Positions 1-8,950 of a stretch of DNA of 64,000 bases are shown here, one piece after another. Both the position numbers and the translations under genes were made by a program. Positions within the stretch are counted from its first letter, which is position 1. Each line of letters starts with the position of its first letter. The notes under the pieces were generated by a model. It saw only the letters and a list, made by a program, of their open reading frames with translations. It had not been told where the DNA came from and made no database searches. This stretch comes from an uncultured Clostridia bacterium. Lineage in GTDB: Bacteria > Bacillota > Clostridia > Christensenellales > Borkfalkiaceae. Location: NCBI GenBank assembly GCA_934271065.1, contig CAKQQQ010000004.1, positions 62,001 to 126,000 of the forward strand, in the 5' to 3' direction.

Positions 1-35
1 ACGAAAAAAATTTGCCGTTTTGTAGCGAAAAATTC

Positions 36-64
36 TTGACGAAATAAAATAACGATGTTATAAT
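36..64 (+). promoter_or_regulatory. Sigma-A promoter of the tetR gene
   Basis: The -35 box TTGACG (36-41) and the -10 box TATAAT (59-64) are separated by 17 bp, which is near consensus. The expected transcription start is about 71, giving a short leader before the ATG at 95. The -10 box lies inside a palindrome, so binding there would block RNA polymerase. Confidence 0.85.
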
Positions 65-76
65 AACATTGTTATT
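48..76. promoter_or_regulatory. Palindromic operator over the tetR -10 box
   Basis: The 29-bp stretch 48-76 is a near-perfect inverted repeat centred on 62. The left arm AATAACGATGTTA and the right arm TAACATTGTTATT differ at a single base pair. It covers the -10 hexamer and the start point of the adjacent TetR-family gene. TetR repressors usually bind such palindromes and repress their own gene, so this is most likely the autoregulatory operator. Binding itself is inferred. Confidence 0.75.
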
Positions 77-94
77 AAAAAGCGGCGGTGCAGA

Positions 95-715
95 ATGCGT
101 AAAAAGGACGAACTTGCGATAGATAAAATTATAGAATGTGCCAAGCATGAGTTTCTCGAAAAAGGTTTCGAAGGGGCTTCTATGCGGAATATCGCCGAAA
201 ACGCAGGTTACACCACGGGTATGCTTTACGGAAGATTTGCCGATAAAGGCGAACTTTTCAAAGCGATCGTTAGCGGCGTTGCCGACGGCTTTATTTCTTT
301 TTTTATGAAGGCTCAAAGCGATTTTGCCTTGCTTGCCCCCGAAGATCAGTACAAAAACATGCACGGGTACGTCGATAAAAAAGTGGAAGAAATGCTCGGT
401 ATCGTTTACGATAATTTCGACGTTTTCAAACTAATTATCTGCAAAAGCAAGGGCAGCGAATACGAAAAATTCGTCGATAAACTTATCGGAATCGAAACGG
501 AAAACACCATGCGCTTTATCGGCGAATTAAGCGCGGCGGGGATAAAAATCAACGACGTTCGCGCGGATTTGTCGCATATGCTCGCGACGGCTATGATAAA
601 CGGTATGTTCGAAGTCGTCGAACACGATTTCACGAAAGCGGACGCCGTTAAGTACGTTAAAGATCTGCAATGTTTCTTTAACGCGGGCTGGGACAGTTTA
701 TTAGGGTTATCTTAA
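95..715 (+). CDS. TetR/AcrR family transcriptional regulator
   Basis: The 206-aa protein has the TetR layout: an N-terminal helix-turn-helix at about residues 27-51 (GASMRNIAENAGYTTGMLYG) and a divergent helical ligand-binding domain after it. The ATG at 95 is preceded by a weak purine-rich stretch. The gene leads a cluster with an FtsX-type ABC transporter and two ABC exporters on the same strand, so it probably controls them as well as itself. The effector cannot be deduced. The family call is secure, the target genes are inferred from order and from the operator at 48-76. Confidence 0.9.
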   Translation: MRKKDELAIDKIIECAKHEFLEKGFEGASMRNIAENAGYTTGMLYGRFADKGELFKAIVSGVADGFISFFMKAQSDFALLAPEDQYKNMHGYVDKKVEEMLGIVYDNFDVFKLIICKSKGSEYEKFVDKLIGIETENTMRFIGELSAAGIKINDVRADLSHMLATAMINGMFEVVEHDFTKADAVKYVKDLQCFFNAGWDSLLGLS

Positions 716-786
716 AGTGTTAACCCCGAAAAATCTTTTATGATAAAATGCGATCCCTTTTCAGGAGATCCTTTTATTTGATCGGC

Positions 787-804
787 GGTTAGCCTACGCT
801 AACC
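787..804. promoter_or_regulatory. Inverted repeat upstream of the ABC transporter genes
   Basis: GGTTAGC, a 4-base gap and GCTAACC form a perfect 7-bp inverted repeat about 85 bp before the ATP-binding protein gene. It could be an operator or a small hairpin in the leader. It does not resemble the palindrome upstream of tetR, so a different regulator would have to bind it. Function is unknown. Confidence 0.3.
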
Positions 805-888
805 ATATGTTTTAGACCGAGATATAAGCGACGTCGGACGAATTCAAAAAAACAAAACGTAAAAAACTCATAGGAGAAAAAAACAATA

Positions 889-1590
889 ATGGCAATAGTA
901 GAATTAAAAAACGTCAGCCGCGTATACACGAGCGGCGACCACGAGTTGAAGGCTCTCGACGGCGTAAACCTGTCTCTCGACGCAGGCAAATTCGTAGTTA
1001 TCTTAGGACCTTCGGGCGCAGGGAAGAGTACTCTTTTGAACCTGCTTGGCGGGTTGGACAGTCCGACTTCGGGGACGATTACTGTTTGCGGAAAGGATAT
1101 TTCAACTCTCACCCAAAACGAACTCGCCGATTACAGAGCGGAGACGGTAGGATTCGTATTTCAGTTTTATAATCTTATTCCTACGCTTACCGTTCACGAA
1201 AACGTAACGCTCGTAAAAGAAATCGTAAAAGATCCGCTTTCGGCGACGAAAATGCTGGAAGAAGTGGGGCTTGCGGATCACGCAAAAAACTTCCCGTCGG
1301 AACTTTCGGGCGGGGAGCAGCAGCGCGTTTCCATTGCGAGAGCGCTCGCAAAGAATCCGAAAATTCTTTTATGCGACGAGCCGACGGGCGCGCTCGATTC
1401 CGCAACCGGCGTGCTTGTATTGAAACTTCTTCTTAAAATGGCGCGCGAATACGGCAAAACCATCGTTATAGTTACTCATAATCAGAACATAGCGAAAATG
1501 GCAGACACCGTTATTCACGTTAAAAACGGGAAAATAGTTTCTTCGGAAAATCAGGGAAATCCCGTTTCCGCCGACGAAATAGACTGGTAA
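889..1590 (+). CDS. ABC transporter ATP-binding protein (LolD/MacB type)
   Basis: This 233-aa ATPase has Walker A (GPSGAGKST, residues 40-48), the Q-loop (FQFYNL), the signature LSGGEQQR (139-146) and Walker B with the catalytic Glu (ILLCDEPTGALD, from 159). These are typical of the MacB/LolD/FtsE branch that drives FtsX-fold permeases rather than importers. A clear Shine-Dalgarno (AGGAGA) precedes the ATG. The gene is followed 13 bp later by an FtsX-fold permease, which is its obvious partner. Such pairs export or sense antimicrobial peptides or extract lipids; the substrate here is unknown. Confidence 0.93.
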   Translation: MAIVELKNVSRVYTSGDHELKALDGVNLSLDAGKFVVILGPSGAGKSTLLNLLGGLDSPTSGTITVCGKDISTLTQNELADYRAETVGFVFQFYNLIPTLTVHENVTLVKEIVKDPLSATKMLEEVGLADHAKNFPSELSGGEQQRVSIARALAKNPKILLCDEPTGALDSATGVLVLKLLLKMAREYGKTIVIVTHNQNIAKMADTVIHVKNGKIVSSENQGNPVSADEIDW

Positions 1591-1603
1591 TAAGGAGCAG
1601 GGT

Positions 1604-3883
1604 ATGTTAGTAAAGAAAATGCTTCGCACCGCGTGGCTGTATAAAGCGCAGTTTATCTCGATGATTCTGATGGTTATGCTCGGCGTGGGTGTGTTCGTCG
1701 GGTTTAATATGGAATGGGCGAGTATAGAAAAAAATATGTTTTCCTTTTTCGACGATTGTAATTTTGCCGACTATCGCCTTGTAAACGAGCGCGGTTATTC
1801 CGCCGAAGACGCAGAAAAAATAGCCGATATAGAAGGAGTGGATTCCGTCGGCAGATTTTTAACCGTCAACGTAGACGTGAAAAACGCGGCGGGTAACAGT
1901 GTCGCGCTTGCGGTTACGACGAATTTTAACGTGTCGTCGTTCGTCCTTACAAGCGGCGACGAATACGACCCGGAAAGCGCGGACGGAGTGTGGATTTCAG
2001 ACAGATACGCCGCAAAAAACGGTATTAAAAAAGGCGATGCCATATCTTTTGTATACGGCAACGCGGAAATCACGGGCAAAATAAAAGGGTTTATAAAAGC
2101 CGCCGAACAGATGATTTGCGTTCGCGATAAAACGCAGTTGATGCCCGACTTTTCCACGCATGGATACGCTTACGTTTCGCCCGCGTTATATAAAAACGCG
2201 ACGGGGCTCGATTATTATCCGCAAATCAACGTTGTTTCGGACTTGCAAAAAGACGTTTTTTCGGAAAAAGTAAACGCCGCTCTGGGTAAAACGACTATCG
2301 TTTTAACAAAAGAAGACACCATCGCATATTCGCAGGCGGAAGGGGAAGTAGACGAAGGAAAAACCATGGGCAGCGTTCTGCCCGCGCTTTTCCTTCTGAT
2401 AGGGCTTCTTACGATGGTTACCACGATGCACAGGCTTACCGCCAAAGAAAAAACGCAGATAGGCACTTTAAAATCTCTCGGCTTCCACGACGGAAAAATC
2501 GCCGCGCATTATACTTCGTTTGCGTTTTTCGTGGCGATAATCGGTACGGCGCTGGGTATCGGCTTAGGGTTTTTGATTGCCCGTATGATTATGAATCCGA
2601 ACGGAATGATGGGGACATATCTCGATCTTCCCGAATGGAAATTAGTTATTCCGGGGTTCTGCGCGGCAATTATCGTCGCTATCGTACTGATTCTTACGTT
2701 GATAGGTTATTTGTCGGTAAGAAAAATGCTTGCAGGCACCGCCGCCGACGCTCTTCGCCCGTACACGCCGAAAAAAGTCAAGCCTATGCTGATAGAAAAA
2801 ACCAAATTCTTCCATAAACTTTCTTTCGGCACGCGCTGGAATATGCGGGATATCGTAAGGCATAAATCGAGAACGGCTATGAGTCTTATAGGCATTATCG
2901 GCTGTACGATTCTGATTCTCGCTTCTTTGGGAATGAAAGACACGATGAATTCGTTTCTGAATATTTATTACGACAACGGGCTTAATTATTCTTCGAGAAT
3001 ATTCTTTACCGAAACGGCTACCGACGAACAAAAGCGAGAAATAATAAACAAATACGAAGGCGACTTCGGCGGTTCGGTCAGCGTTCAGGTGGAAGGAAAG
3101 ACCGTTTCTCTCGACGTTTACGATATTACGCGCGACAAAATAAGATTCGTCAACGACAACGACGAAAAATTTACTCTCGGCGATGACGGCGCGTATATCT
3201 GTATGCGCATTGCCGAAAAATTCGGTCTGAAAAAAGGCGATTCGTTTTCGGTTAGTCCGTTCGGAACGGACGACGTTTATAATCTCGTGGTTGCGGGATT
3301 GTTCAGAAGCGTTTCCGAAAACGTCGTTATAACCGATAAATACGCCGCAAAAACGGGAATACCTTACGTTATCGATTCCGTGTATACCGACGTGGTCAAA
3401 TCCGACGTAGTACAGTCAGACGCTATTAAATCGGTGCAGTCCAAGCAAATGATAATGGATTCTTTCGAAGTTTTCCTTTCTATGATGGATATGATGGTAT
3501 ATCTGCTCGTGGGCGGAGCGTTGCTTCTCGGAATTATCGTCCTTTATAATCTCGGCACGATGAGTTATACCGAACGTTACCGCGAAATGGCAACGCTTAA
3601 AGTCGTCGGATTCCGCGATAAAAGGATAGGTAAACTTCTCGCCGAACAAAATCTTGTTCTATCCGTGATAGGCATTATAATAGGCGTTCCGCTCGGCGCG
3701 CTGACTTTGTCGTATCTTTTGAAAGTTTTAGCGCCCGAATACGAAATGAAAATGGCTATAAGCGTAGTTTCTTATCTTATAACGGCGGCTCTTACGATAG
3801 GAATGTCTTTACTCGTCAGTCTTTTGGTCGCGCGCAAAAACAAAAAGATAGATATGGTTGAAGCGCTTAAAGGTCAGGAGTAA
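1604..3883 (+). CDS. FtsX-family ABC transporter permease
   Basis: The 759-aa membrane protein shows the duplicated FtsX arrangement: one N-terminal TM helix (about 17-37), a large extracellular MacB-like domain, three TM helices around residues 255-385, then a second cytoplasmic/extracellular unit with a TM near 428-448 and three more from about 625 to the end. The C-terminus MVEALKGQE is the usual end of this family. The SD AAGGAG lies 8 nt before the ATG. With the ATPase at 889-1590 it would form a mechanotransmission-type ABC complex in the cytoplasmic membrane. Substrate not predictable. Confidence 0.9.
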   Translation: MLVKKMLRTAWLYKAQFISMILMVMLGVGVFVGFNMEWASIEKNMFSFFDDCNFADYRLVNERGYSAEDAEKIADIEGVDSVGRFLTVNVDVKNAAGNSVALAVTTNFNVSSFVLTSGDEYDPESADGVWISDRYAAKNGIKKGDAISFVYGNAEITGKIKGFIKAAEQMICVRDKTQLMPDFSTHGYAYVSPALYKNATGLDYYPQINVVSDLQKDVFSEKVNAALGKTTIVLTKEDTIAYSQAEGEVDEGKTMGSVLPALFLLIGLLTMVTTMHRLTAKEKTQIGTLKSLGFHDGKIAAHYTSFAFFVAIIGTALGIGLGFLIARMIMNPNGMMGTYLDLPEWKLVIPGFCAAIIVAIVLILTLIGYLSVRKMLAGTAADALRPYTPKKVKPMLIEKTKFFHKLSFGTRWNMRDIVRHKSRTAMSLIGIIGCTILILASLGMKDTMNSFLNIYYDNGLNYSSRIFFTETATDEQKREIINKYEGDFGGSVSVQVEGKTVSLDVYDITRDKIRFVNDNDEKFTLGDDGAYICMRIAEKFGLKKGDSFSVSPFGTDDVYNLVVAGLFRSVSENVVITDKYAAKTGIPYVIDSVYTDVVKSDVVQSDAIKSVQSKQMIMDSFEVFLSMMDMMVYLLVGGALLLGIIVLYNLGTMSYTERYREMATLKVVGFRDKRIGKLLAEQNLVLSVIGIIIGVPLGALTLSYLLKVLAPEYEMKMAISVVSYLITAALTIGMSLLVSLLVARKNKKIDMVEALKGQE

Positions 3884-3921
3884 ATAAACCGCCGAAAAAA
3901 TTTGATTTTCAGGGAGTTTTT

Positions 3922-5709
3922 ATGAAAAAACAATCGGTTCTTTCAAGACTTACGGGGTATGCCGGTAAGCACAGGTATTTTACTTATGCTTCGTGGCTGC
4001 TTGCGGCGATAAGCGCGCTTATGGCGCTTCTTCCGTTTATTTATATCTGGAAGATAATAAAAGAAGTGCTTTTCGTCGCGCCGGATTTTTCTTCGGCAAC
4101 CGGGCTTGTGCATAACGGAATTATGGCAATGGTTTTTGCCATAGCGGCGTTTCTCGTCTATATAGGCGCGCTTATGTGTTCGCATCTTGCGGCGTTCAGA
4201 GTCGCCACGAATATGCGTATAGCCGTTACGGAGAATATAGCAAAACTTCCGCTCGGATTTGCGGATAGTTTCGGCAGCGGAAAATTGAGAAAAATCATAA
4301 ACGATTCTACGGGCGCGACGGAAAATTACCTTGCGCATCAACTTCCCGATAAATACGCCGCTCTGGCAACGCCAGCAGGGTTGCTCGTTTTGTTGTTTGC
4401 ATTCGACTGGCGGCTCGGGCTATTGAGCCTTGTTCCCGTTGTGCTTGCCTTTGTCGTAATGACCGCAATGACGGGGAAGCGCATGGCGGAAAAGATGAAA
4501 CAATATAACAACGCTCTTGAAAACATGTCCAACGAAGCGGTTGAGTACGTCCGCGGAATACCCGTAGTAAAAACGTTCGGGCAGTCGGTCTTTTCCTTCA
4601 AAAAATTCAAAAGTACGATAGACGAATATCAGAAGTGGGTGGTCGCTTACACGAAGGATATGCGCGTACCTATGATGTTTTACACCGCTGCAATCAACGG
4701 CGTAATTGCCTTTTTAATTGCCGGAGCGTTATGGTTTACGGCAGACGGCGTAACGAACGAATTTTTACTTAACCTTATATTTTATATCGTGATTACGCCC
4801 GTCATATCGCTTACCTTGACTAAAATGATGTATATGAGCGAAAACAATATGATCGTCAAAGACGCGCTTGAACGTATCAACGGCGTTTTATCCGTCGGTC
4901 CGATGAGCGAAAGTGAAACCCCGAAGCACCCCGCCGACTCGTCCGTCGAACTTGACGACGTGCATTTTTCCTACGACGGTAAAAACGAAGTGATTCGCGG
5001 CGTGTCGATGAATATAGACGCGGGGCAGACGGTTGCTCTCGTCGGTCCGTCCGGCGGCGGAAAATCCACGCTTGCGGGGCTTATGGCAAGGTTTTTCGAC
5101 GTGAAAAGCGGAAGTATAAAAGTCGGCGGCGCGGACATACGGGAAATTCCGAAAGATGAACTGATGAACGCCGTTTCGTTTGTTTTTCAGGATTCGAAAC
5201 TTATCAAAGCGACTATCGCGGAGAACGTGAAACTCGGAAAACCCGACGCGACGGACGAAGAAGTAGCGGCGGCTCTTCACGCCGCGCAGTGCGACGATAT
5301 CATACAAAAATTTCCCGACGGAATCAATACGGCGATAGGGACGAAAGGAGTATATCTTTCGGGCGGTGAACAACAGCGGATAGCAATAGCACGTGCCGTT
5401 TTGAAAAACTCGCCTATTATTATTCTCGACGAGGCGACGGCTTTTGCCGATCCCGATAACGAAGCCAAAGTGCAGAAAGCGTTTTCCGAACTTTCAAAGG
5501 GTAAAACGGTAATTATGATTGCGCACAGGCTTTCTACCGTGGCGGACGCCGATTGCATTTACGTAATAAAAGACGGTCTTATTGCGGAAAGCGGCAGGCG
5601 CGACGAACTCCTCGAAAAGAACGGAGTATTTGCCGAAATGTGGAAAGAATATGCCGCTTCGGTAGAATGGAAAGTGGCAAAGGAGGGTAAAGGCGATGTC
5701 GCTCGTTAA
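3922..5709 (+). CDS. ABC exporter half-transporter (YbtP/YbtQ-like)
   Basis: The 595-aa protein fuses a six-helix exporter TM domain (about 1-320) to an ATPase domain with Walker A GPSGGGKST (near 375), signature LSGGEQQR (479-486) and Walker B IIILDEATAFAD. The variant ATAFADPDNE after Walker B, in place of the usual ATASLD, is one I associate with the YbtP/YbtQ siderophore-linked branch. It overlaps the next gene, which encodes a second half-transporter, so the two probably make a heterodimer. Good SD (CAGGGAG) before the ATG. A role with iron or in multidrug export are both possible. Confidence 0.85.
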   Translation: MKKQSVLSRLTGYAGKHRYFTYASWLLAAISALMALLPFIYIWKIIKEVLFVAPDFSSATGLVHNGIMAMVFAIAAFLVYIGALMCSHLAAFRVATNMRIAVTENIAKLPLGFADSFGSGKLRKIINDSTGATENYLAHQLPDKYAALATPAGLLVLLFAFDWRLGLLSLVPVVLAFVVMTAMTGKRMAEKMKQYNNALENMSNEAVEYVRGIPVVKTFGQSVFSFKKFKSTIDEYQKWVVAYTKDMRVPMMFYTAAINGVIAFLIAGALWFTADGVTNEFLLNLIFYIVITPVISLTLTKMMYMSENNMIVKDALERINGVLSVGPMSESETPKHPADSSVELDDVHFSYDGKNEVIRGVSMNIDAGQTVALVGPSGGGKSTLAGLMARFFDVKSGSIKVGGADIREIPKDELMNAVSFVFQDSKLIKATIAENVKLGKPDATDEEVAAALHAAQCDDIIQKFPDGINTAIGTKGVYLSGGEQQRIAIARAVLKNSPIIILDEATAFADPDNEAKVQKAFSELSKGKTVIMIAHRLSTVADADCIYVIKDGLIAESGRRDELLEKNGVFAEMWKEYAASVEWKVAKEGKGDVAR

Positions 5710-7435
5710 AACGATACAAAAAAAGACGGCTTCTTCAAAGCAGGGAGCAAAGGGGATTATGAAAGGAATAATCGCCTGCGCGTTTCAAAATATGGCGTTT
5801 ATGCTTCCGACCACGCTTTTATACTTTCTTGTTTCCGATATGCTTGGCGGCGGAGTGCAAGGCGGAAGAATAACTTTTTATATTATAGGCTGCATAATTT
5901 GTTTCGCGCTTATCTTTTTAACCACGTGGTTTCAGTATAACGGCACTTATTTTACCACTTACGAAGAAAGCGGAAAAAGAAGGCTCGGTTTAGCCGAAAG
6001 ACTGCGCAAACTTCCGCTGTCGTTTTTCGGTAAAAGAGATCTTGCCGACCTGACGAGTACGATTATGTCCGATTGCGAAGTGATAGAAAAAAGTACTTCG
6101 CATTTTATCCCCGGCTTGTTCGGTTCTCTTATTTCCACCGTGATTATAAGCGCAGGACTTTTTGCGTTCGATTGGCGGATGGCTTTCGCTGCGCTGTGGG
6201 TTATTCCCGTTTCGGTTCTTATCGTCATTTTAAGTTATAAGGTGCAGGATAAAGTGCTTGTTAAATTTATGGCGGAAAAAATGTCGTGCGCGGACGGAAT
6301 ACAGGAATATATCGAAACGGTACGCGATCTTAAAGCAAACAACGCCGAAGAAAACTACCTTTTGGGATTAAAGAATAAGATTAAGGACGTTGAAAAGAGT
6401 AACGTAAAAGCGGAACTCACTACCGCCGTGTTCGTAACGGGCGCGGGAATGGTTTTGAAACTCGGAATAGCATCCGTGGCTCTGGTCGGTTCGGCTTTGC
6501 TCGTAAACGGAACGCTCGGAGTTTTAACGTTCTTTATGTTTTTGCTCGCGGCGTCCCGTCTTTACGATCCGATGCAGGCGGCGCTTCAGAATCTTGCGGC
6601 GATCATCGCAATGCGAACAAACGTTGCGCGTATGAACGAAATTCTGGAATATCCCGTTCAGACCGGGAGCGACACGCTTACGAATAACGGTTACGATGTC
6701 GTATTCGATCACGTCGGCTTTGCATATAATGACGGCGAAGTCGTGTTAAAAGACGCTTCGTTTACGGCAAAGCAAGGTGAAGTCACCGCGCTTGTCGGAC
6801 CTTCGGGCGGCGGAAAAACAACCGTTTCAAGGCTTGCCGCAAGGTTTTGGGATATACAGAAAGGAAAAATCACCGTCGGAGGAATGAATATCGCAGAAAT
6901 CGAGCCGGAAAAACTGATGAGTCTTTATTCTATAGTTTTTCAGGACGTAACGCTGTTTGATAATACGATTATGGAAAATATCCGTCTCGGCAAAAAGGGC
7001 GCGACGGACGAAGAAGTGCTTAACGCGGCTCGGCTTGCCAACGTCGACGAGTTTGCCGAAAAACTTCCGGAAAAATGGAATACGAACATCGGCGAAAACG
7101 GATGCGAGCTTTCCGGCGGCGAGCGGCAGCGTATTTCGATCGCGCGCGCGTTCCTGAAAGACGCACCTATCATTCTTCTCGACGAAGCGACGGCAAGTCT
7201 GGACGTGGAAAACGAAACGATGATTCAAACCGCTCTTTCCCGCCTTATAAAGGATAAAACCGTGCTTATCATAGCGCACAGGATGAGAACGGTTGCGGGA
7301 GCGGATAAAATCGTGGTTTTGGCGGACGGCGTCGTGGCAGAGCAGGGAAGCCCCGACGAACTATATAATAAAAACGGTATTTACGCCCGTATGGTCGATT
7401 TGCAATCGGCAAGCGGAAAGTGGAAAATAAAATAA
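5696..7435 (+). CDS. ABC exporter half-transporter, partner of the preceding gene
   Basis: This 579-aa protein has the same architecture: TM domain to about residue 320, then an ATPase with Walker A GPSGGGKTT (near 368), signature LSGGERQRIS (near 471) and Walker B IILLDEATASLD. It starts inside the upstream gene with a 14-bp overlap and an SD (GGAGGG) just before it, pointing to translational coupling and a heterodimer. The two partners differ in the residues after Walker B (ATAFAD versus ATASLD). There is no regulator between them and the TetR gene, so one operon from 889 to 7435 is plausible. Confidence 0.87.
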   Translation: MSLVKTIQKKTASSKQGAKGIMKGIIACAFQNMAFMLPTTLLYFLVSDMLGGGVQGGRITFYIIGCIICFALIFLTTWFQYNGTYFTTYEESGKRRLGLAERLRKLPLSFFGKRDLADLTSTIMSDCEVIEKSTSHFIPGLFGSLISTVIISAGLFAFDWRMAFAALWVIPVSVLIVILSYKVQDKVLVKFMAEKMSCADGIQEYIETVRDLKANNAEENYLLGLKNKIKDVEKSNVKAELTTAVFVTGAGMVLKLGIASVALVGSALLVNGTLGVLTFFMFLLAASRLYDPMQAALQNLAAIIAMRTNVARMNEILEYPVQTGSDTLTNNGYDVVFDHVGFAYNDGEVVLKDASFTAKQGEVTALVGPSGGGKTTVSRLAARFWDIQKGKITVGGMNIAEIEPEKLMSLYSIVFQDVTLFDNTIMENIRLGKKGATDEEVLNAARLANVDEFAEKLPEKWNTNIGENGCELSGGERQRISIARAFLKDAPIILLDEATASLDVENETMIQTALSRLIKDKTVLIIAHRMRTVAGADKIVVLADGVVAEQGSPDELYNKNGIYARMVDLQSASGKWKIK

Positions 7436-7487
7436 GCCGACTGCGTTTCAGGGAAAACTCTGCTTGACGTTCGGACGGGATTTTTAA

Positions 7488-7516
7488 TTGCTTTTTTCTA
7501 GGTAATGTGATATAAT
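7488..7516 (+). promoter_or_regulatory. Promoter of the DtxR-type regulator gene
   Basis: TTGCTT (7488-7493), a 17-bp spacer and TATAAT (7511-7516), with a TG one base before the -10 (extended -10). Transcription should begin near 7523, just before the ATG at 7541. The promoter shows this gene is transcribed separately from the ABC cluster. Confidence 0.75.
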
Positions 7517-7540
7517 GTATAAAATGCGCGGGAGAAAAAT

Positions 7541-7903
7541 ATGGTAGACAACGAATCGCAGGAAATGTATCTCGAAACGATACTTAGATTAAAAAAGAAA
7601 AATGGCTGTGTGCGTGCGATAGACGTCGCCGCAGAACTCGGTTATTCCAAGCCGAGCGTTTCCCGCGCCGTGGGAATAATGAAAAAAGACGGTTTTATAG
7701 TTGTGCATGCCGACGGACTTATAGACCTTACCGAAACGGGTAAGGATAAAGCCGAAAATATTTTTTCCCGGCATAAATCGCTGACTCAAGCCCTTGTCGT
7801 GATGGGGCTTTCGCCCGACGCGGCGGAAGAAAACGCCTGCCGCGTGGAACACGTTATCACCGAAGAAGCGTTCGAGGTTATCAAAAAATATTTTAACGTG
7901 TAA
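7541..7903 (+). CDS. DtxR/MntR-family metal-dependent regulator
   Basis: The 120-aa protein has an N-terminal winged helix-turn-helix (AIDVAAELGYSKPSVSRAV, about 26-44) and the dimerisation region with candidate metal ligands matching the MntR pattern: Glu8, Glu12, His78, Glu97, Cys100, Glu103 and His104 (AEENACRVEHV). It lacks the C-terminal SH3-like domain and is a little shorter than typical MntR. Such proteins repress metal uptake or activate export when Mn or Fe is bound. Its position after two YbtP/Q-like exporters hints at a metal link, but this is only context. Confidence 0.85.
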   Translation: MVDNESQEMYLETILRLKKKNGCVRAIDVAAELGYSKPSVSRAVGIMKKDGFIVVHADGLIDLTETGKDKAENIFSRHKSLTQALVVMGLSPDAAEENACRVEHVITEEAFEVIKKYFNV

Positions 7904-7970
7904 TTATAATCGGAATAAAGCCGACCGAGTTCGGGCGCGATAGCGATATCGAATTAAAACGGGGGAAGTT

Positions 7971-8711
7971 ATGAAAGAGTTTTATCTAAAACACAGAAAA
8001 ATTTTTATATCGATAGCGGTGTTATTGTTCGTCTTTTTATTAATTATGCCCTTTGCTACGACAAAGCGCGTCAAGGTGGATGCGGAATACGAAGATAAGT
8101 ACGACGTTGCTTTGTATATAAAAACCTACAATGAATTACCAAAGAACTATATTACGAAAGGCGGAAACGATTATGCCAAAAAACACGGCTTAAGCGTGAG
8201 CGGCAAAATTATTGGCGGAGATAATTTTTTCGACGTAGAAAAGTTAGCCGAGCGAGATTCGAACCCATCAAGCATTAAAGCCGTCTTTTTTGCATATTTT
8301 TGCAAATTCTCGCTTGATGTATTGATATACACCTGCGTTCGCCTTTACAACAATCTGCTAAAAAATACGGCTTTAAGGTGCTACGCATTTTAACGGCGAT
8401 AAATTTAGGAAAATCAAGGCAAACGAACGCCGTCATACTTGCCGTATTACAAGTGAGTTTAACGCCGATTTTACAAATTTTGCGCCGTTAAAACTTAATG
8501 TGGTTCGACTCTCGCTCGGCTAAGCGATTATAAACTTAAAGGCGACGTAAAACTTAAAGAGTGCGATATAAAAGGCAATTCGTATAACCTTGAAACTTCA
8601 TACAGGGGAATAAAGCGGCTTTTATATACCGCAAATTCTAAAAAGAGAAGAGTTTTTTATACGGAAGACCATTACGGCACTTTTACCGAAATAACGACGT
8701 CGCAAATCTAG
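7971..8711 (+). pseudogene. Barnase-type secreted/membrane-anchored ribonuclease, split by an insertion
   Basis: The first part (7971-8246) encodes an N-terminal TM segment (about residues 10-30) and the start of a barnase fold (LPKNYITK, then IIGGDNFF). The second part (8523-8711) encodes the rest, with the three catalytic positions of barnase in place: Glu in LKECDIKG, Arg in IKRLLYT and His in TEDHYGTF. Between them lies a 274-bp palindromic element flanked by TA. Removing the element with one TA joins the parts in frame (EKL then SDYKLKGD) into a 154-aa protein. As it stands the reading frame runs into the element and stops at 8393, with the catalytic half lost. No barstar-like inhibitor gene is evident nearby. 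Confidence 0.8.
8247..8520. mobile_element. Three-armed palindromic element, copy A (in the ribonuclease gene)
   Basis: The 274-bp element starts GCCGAGCGAGATTCGAACC and ends with its complement (one T/C mismatch), and TA lies on both sides (8245-8246 and 8521-8522). Inside, 8275-8294 pairs with 8356-8376 (arm 1), and 8386-8415 pairs with 8467-8500 (arm 2), giving a three-way junction. Arm 1 ends in a hairpin TGTAT-TGAT-ATACA. A 45-nt stretch (8303-8347) is identical to copy B (12373-12417), although the outer arms of the two copies are unrelated. It has no protein of its own. The frame restored by in-silico removal supports recent insertion with TA duplication. Confidence 0.8.
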
Positions 8712-8837
8712 AAAACCCGTAACGTCTGGTGGGCGGTGTTCGGCGCGTACGTTTTAGCGATAACGAGTATTTGCGTTGTTAGCAAGATTTCAAAAAAAGA
8801 AACTCGCGCCGTAGCAAATTCGGATACGAGTAAATAA
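8712..8837 (+). other. In-frame TM-encoding continuation after the ribonuclease stop
   Basis: Directly after the TAG that ends the ribonuclease (8709-8711) the same frame stays open for 41 codons. They encode a hydrophobic helix (WWAVFGAYVLAITSICVV) and a charged tail (SKISKKE), ending at TAA 8835-8837. Either the TAG is a later nonsense mutation in a protein with TM helices at both ends, or this is chance. There is no start codon or SD for it as a separate gene. Confidence 0.4.
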
Positions 8838-8902
8838 GCAAGCGAAGACAAATAACGTAAATGAAAAGTTTTTGTAAATTTTGGCGATAGGGTACTATAC
8901 GA

Positions 8903-8931
8903 TTGACATAAAATAACGGCAAGAGTATAAT
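8903..8931 (+). promoter_or_regulatory. Perfect-consensus sigma-A promoter
   Basis: TTGACA (8903-8908), exactly 17 bp, and TATAAT (8926-8931). The start point would be about 8938. It serves the small ORF at 9003 and the secreted protein after it, but a GC-rich hairpin begins only about 13 nt downstream of the start, so output may be attenuated. Confidence 0.85.
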
Positions 8932-8950
8932 TATCGGTAAATTGTCGACA

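Noticed and set aside
720..780. A possible terminator after tetR (GATCCC and GGAGATC around TTTTCA).
   Set aside because: The stem has a bulge and only six pairs, and its tail is weak. I could not support it as a terminator.
8502..8523. The right arm of element copy A (GGTTCGACTCTCGCTCGGCTA) looks like the T-loop and 3' end of a tRNA, which would suggest a tRNA fragment or att site.
   Set aside because: The bases before and after TTCGACT cannot form the 5-bp T stem, no anticodon arm is present, and the sequence is explained as the complement of the left arm. The other two copies do not look like tRNA.
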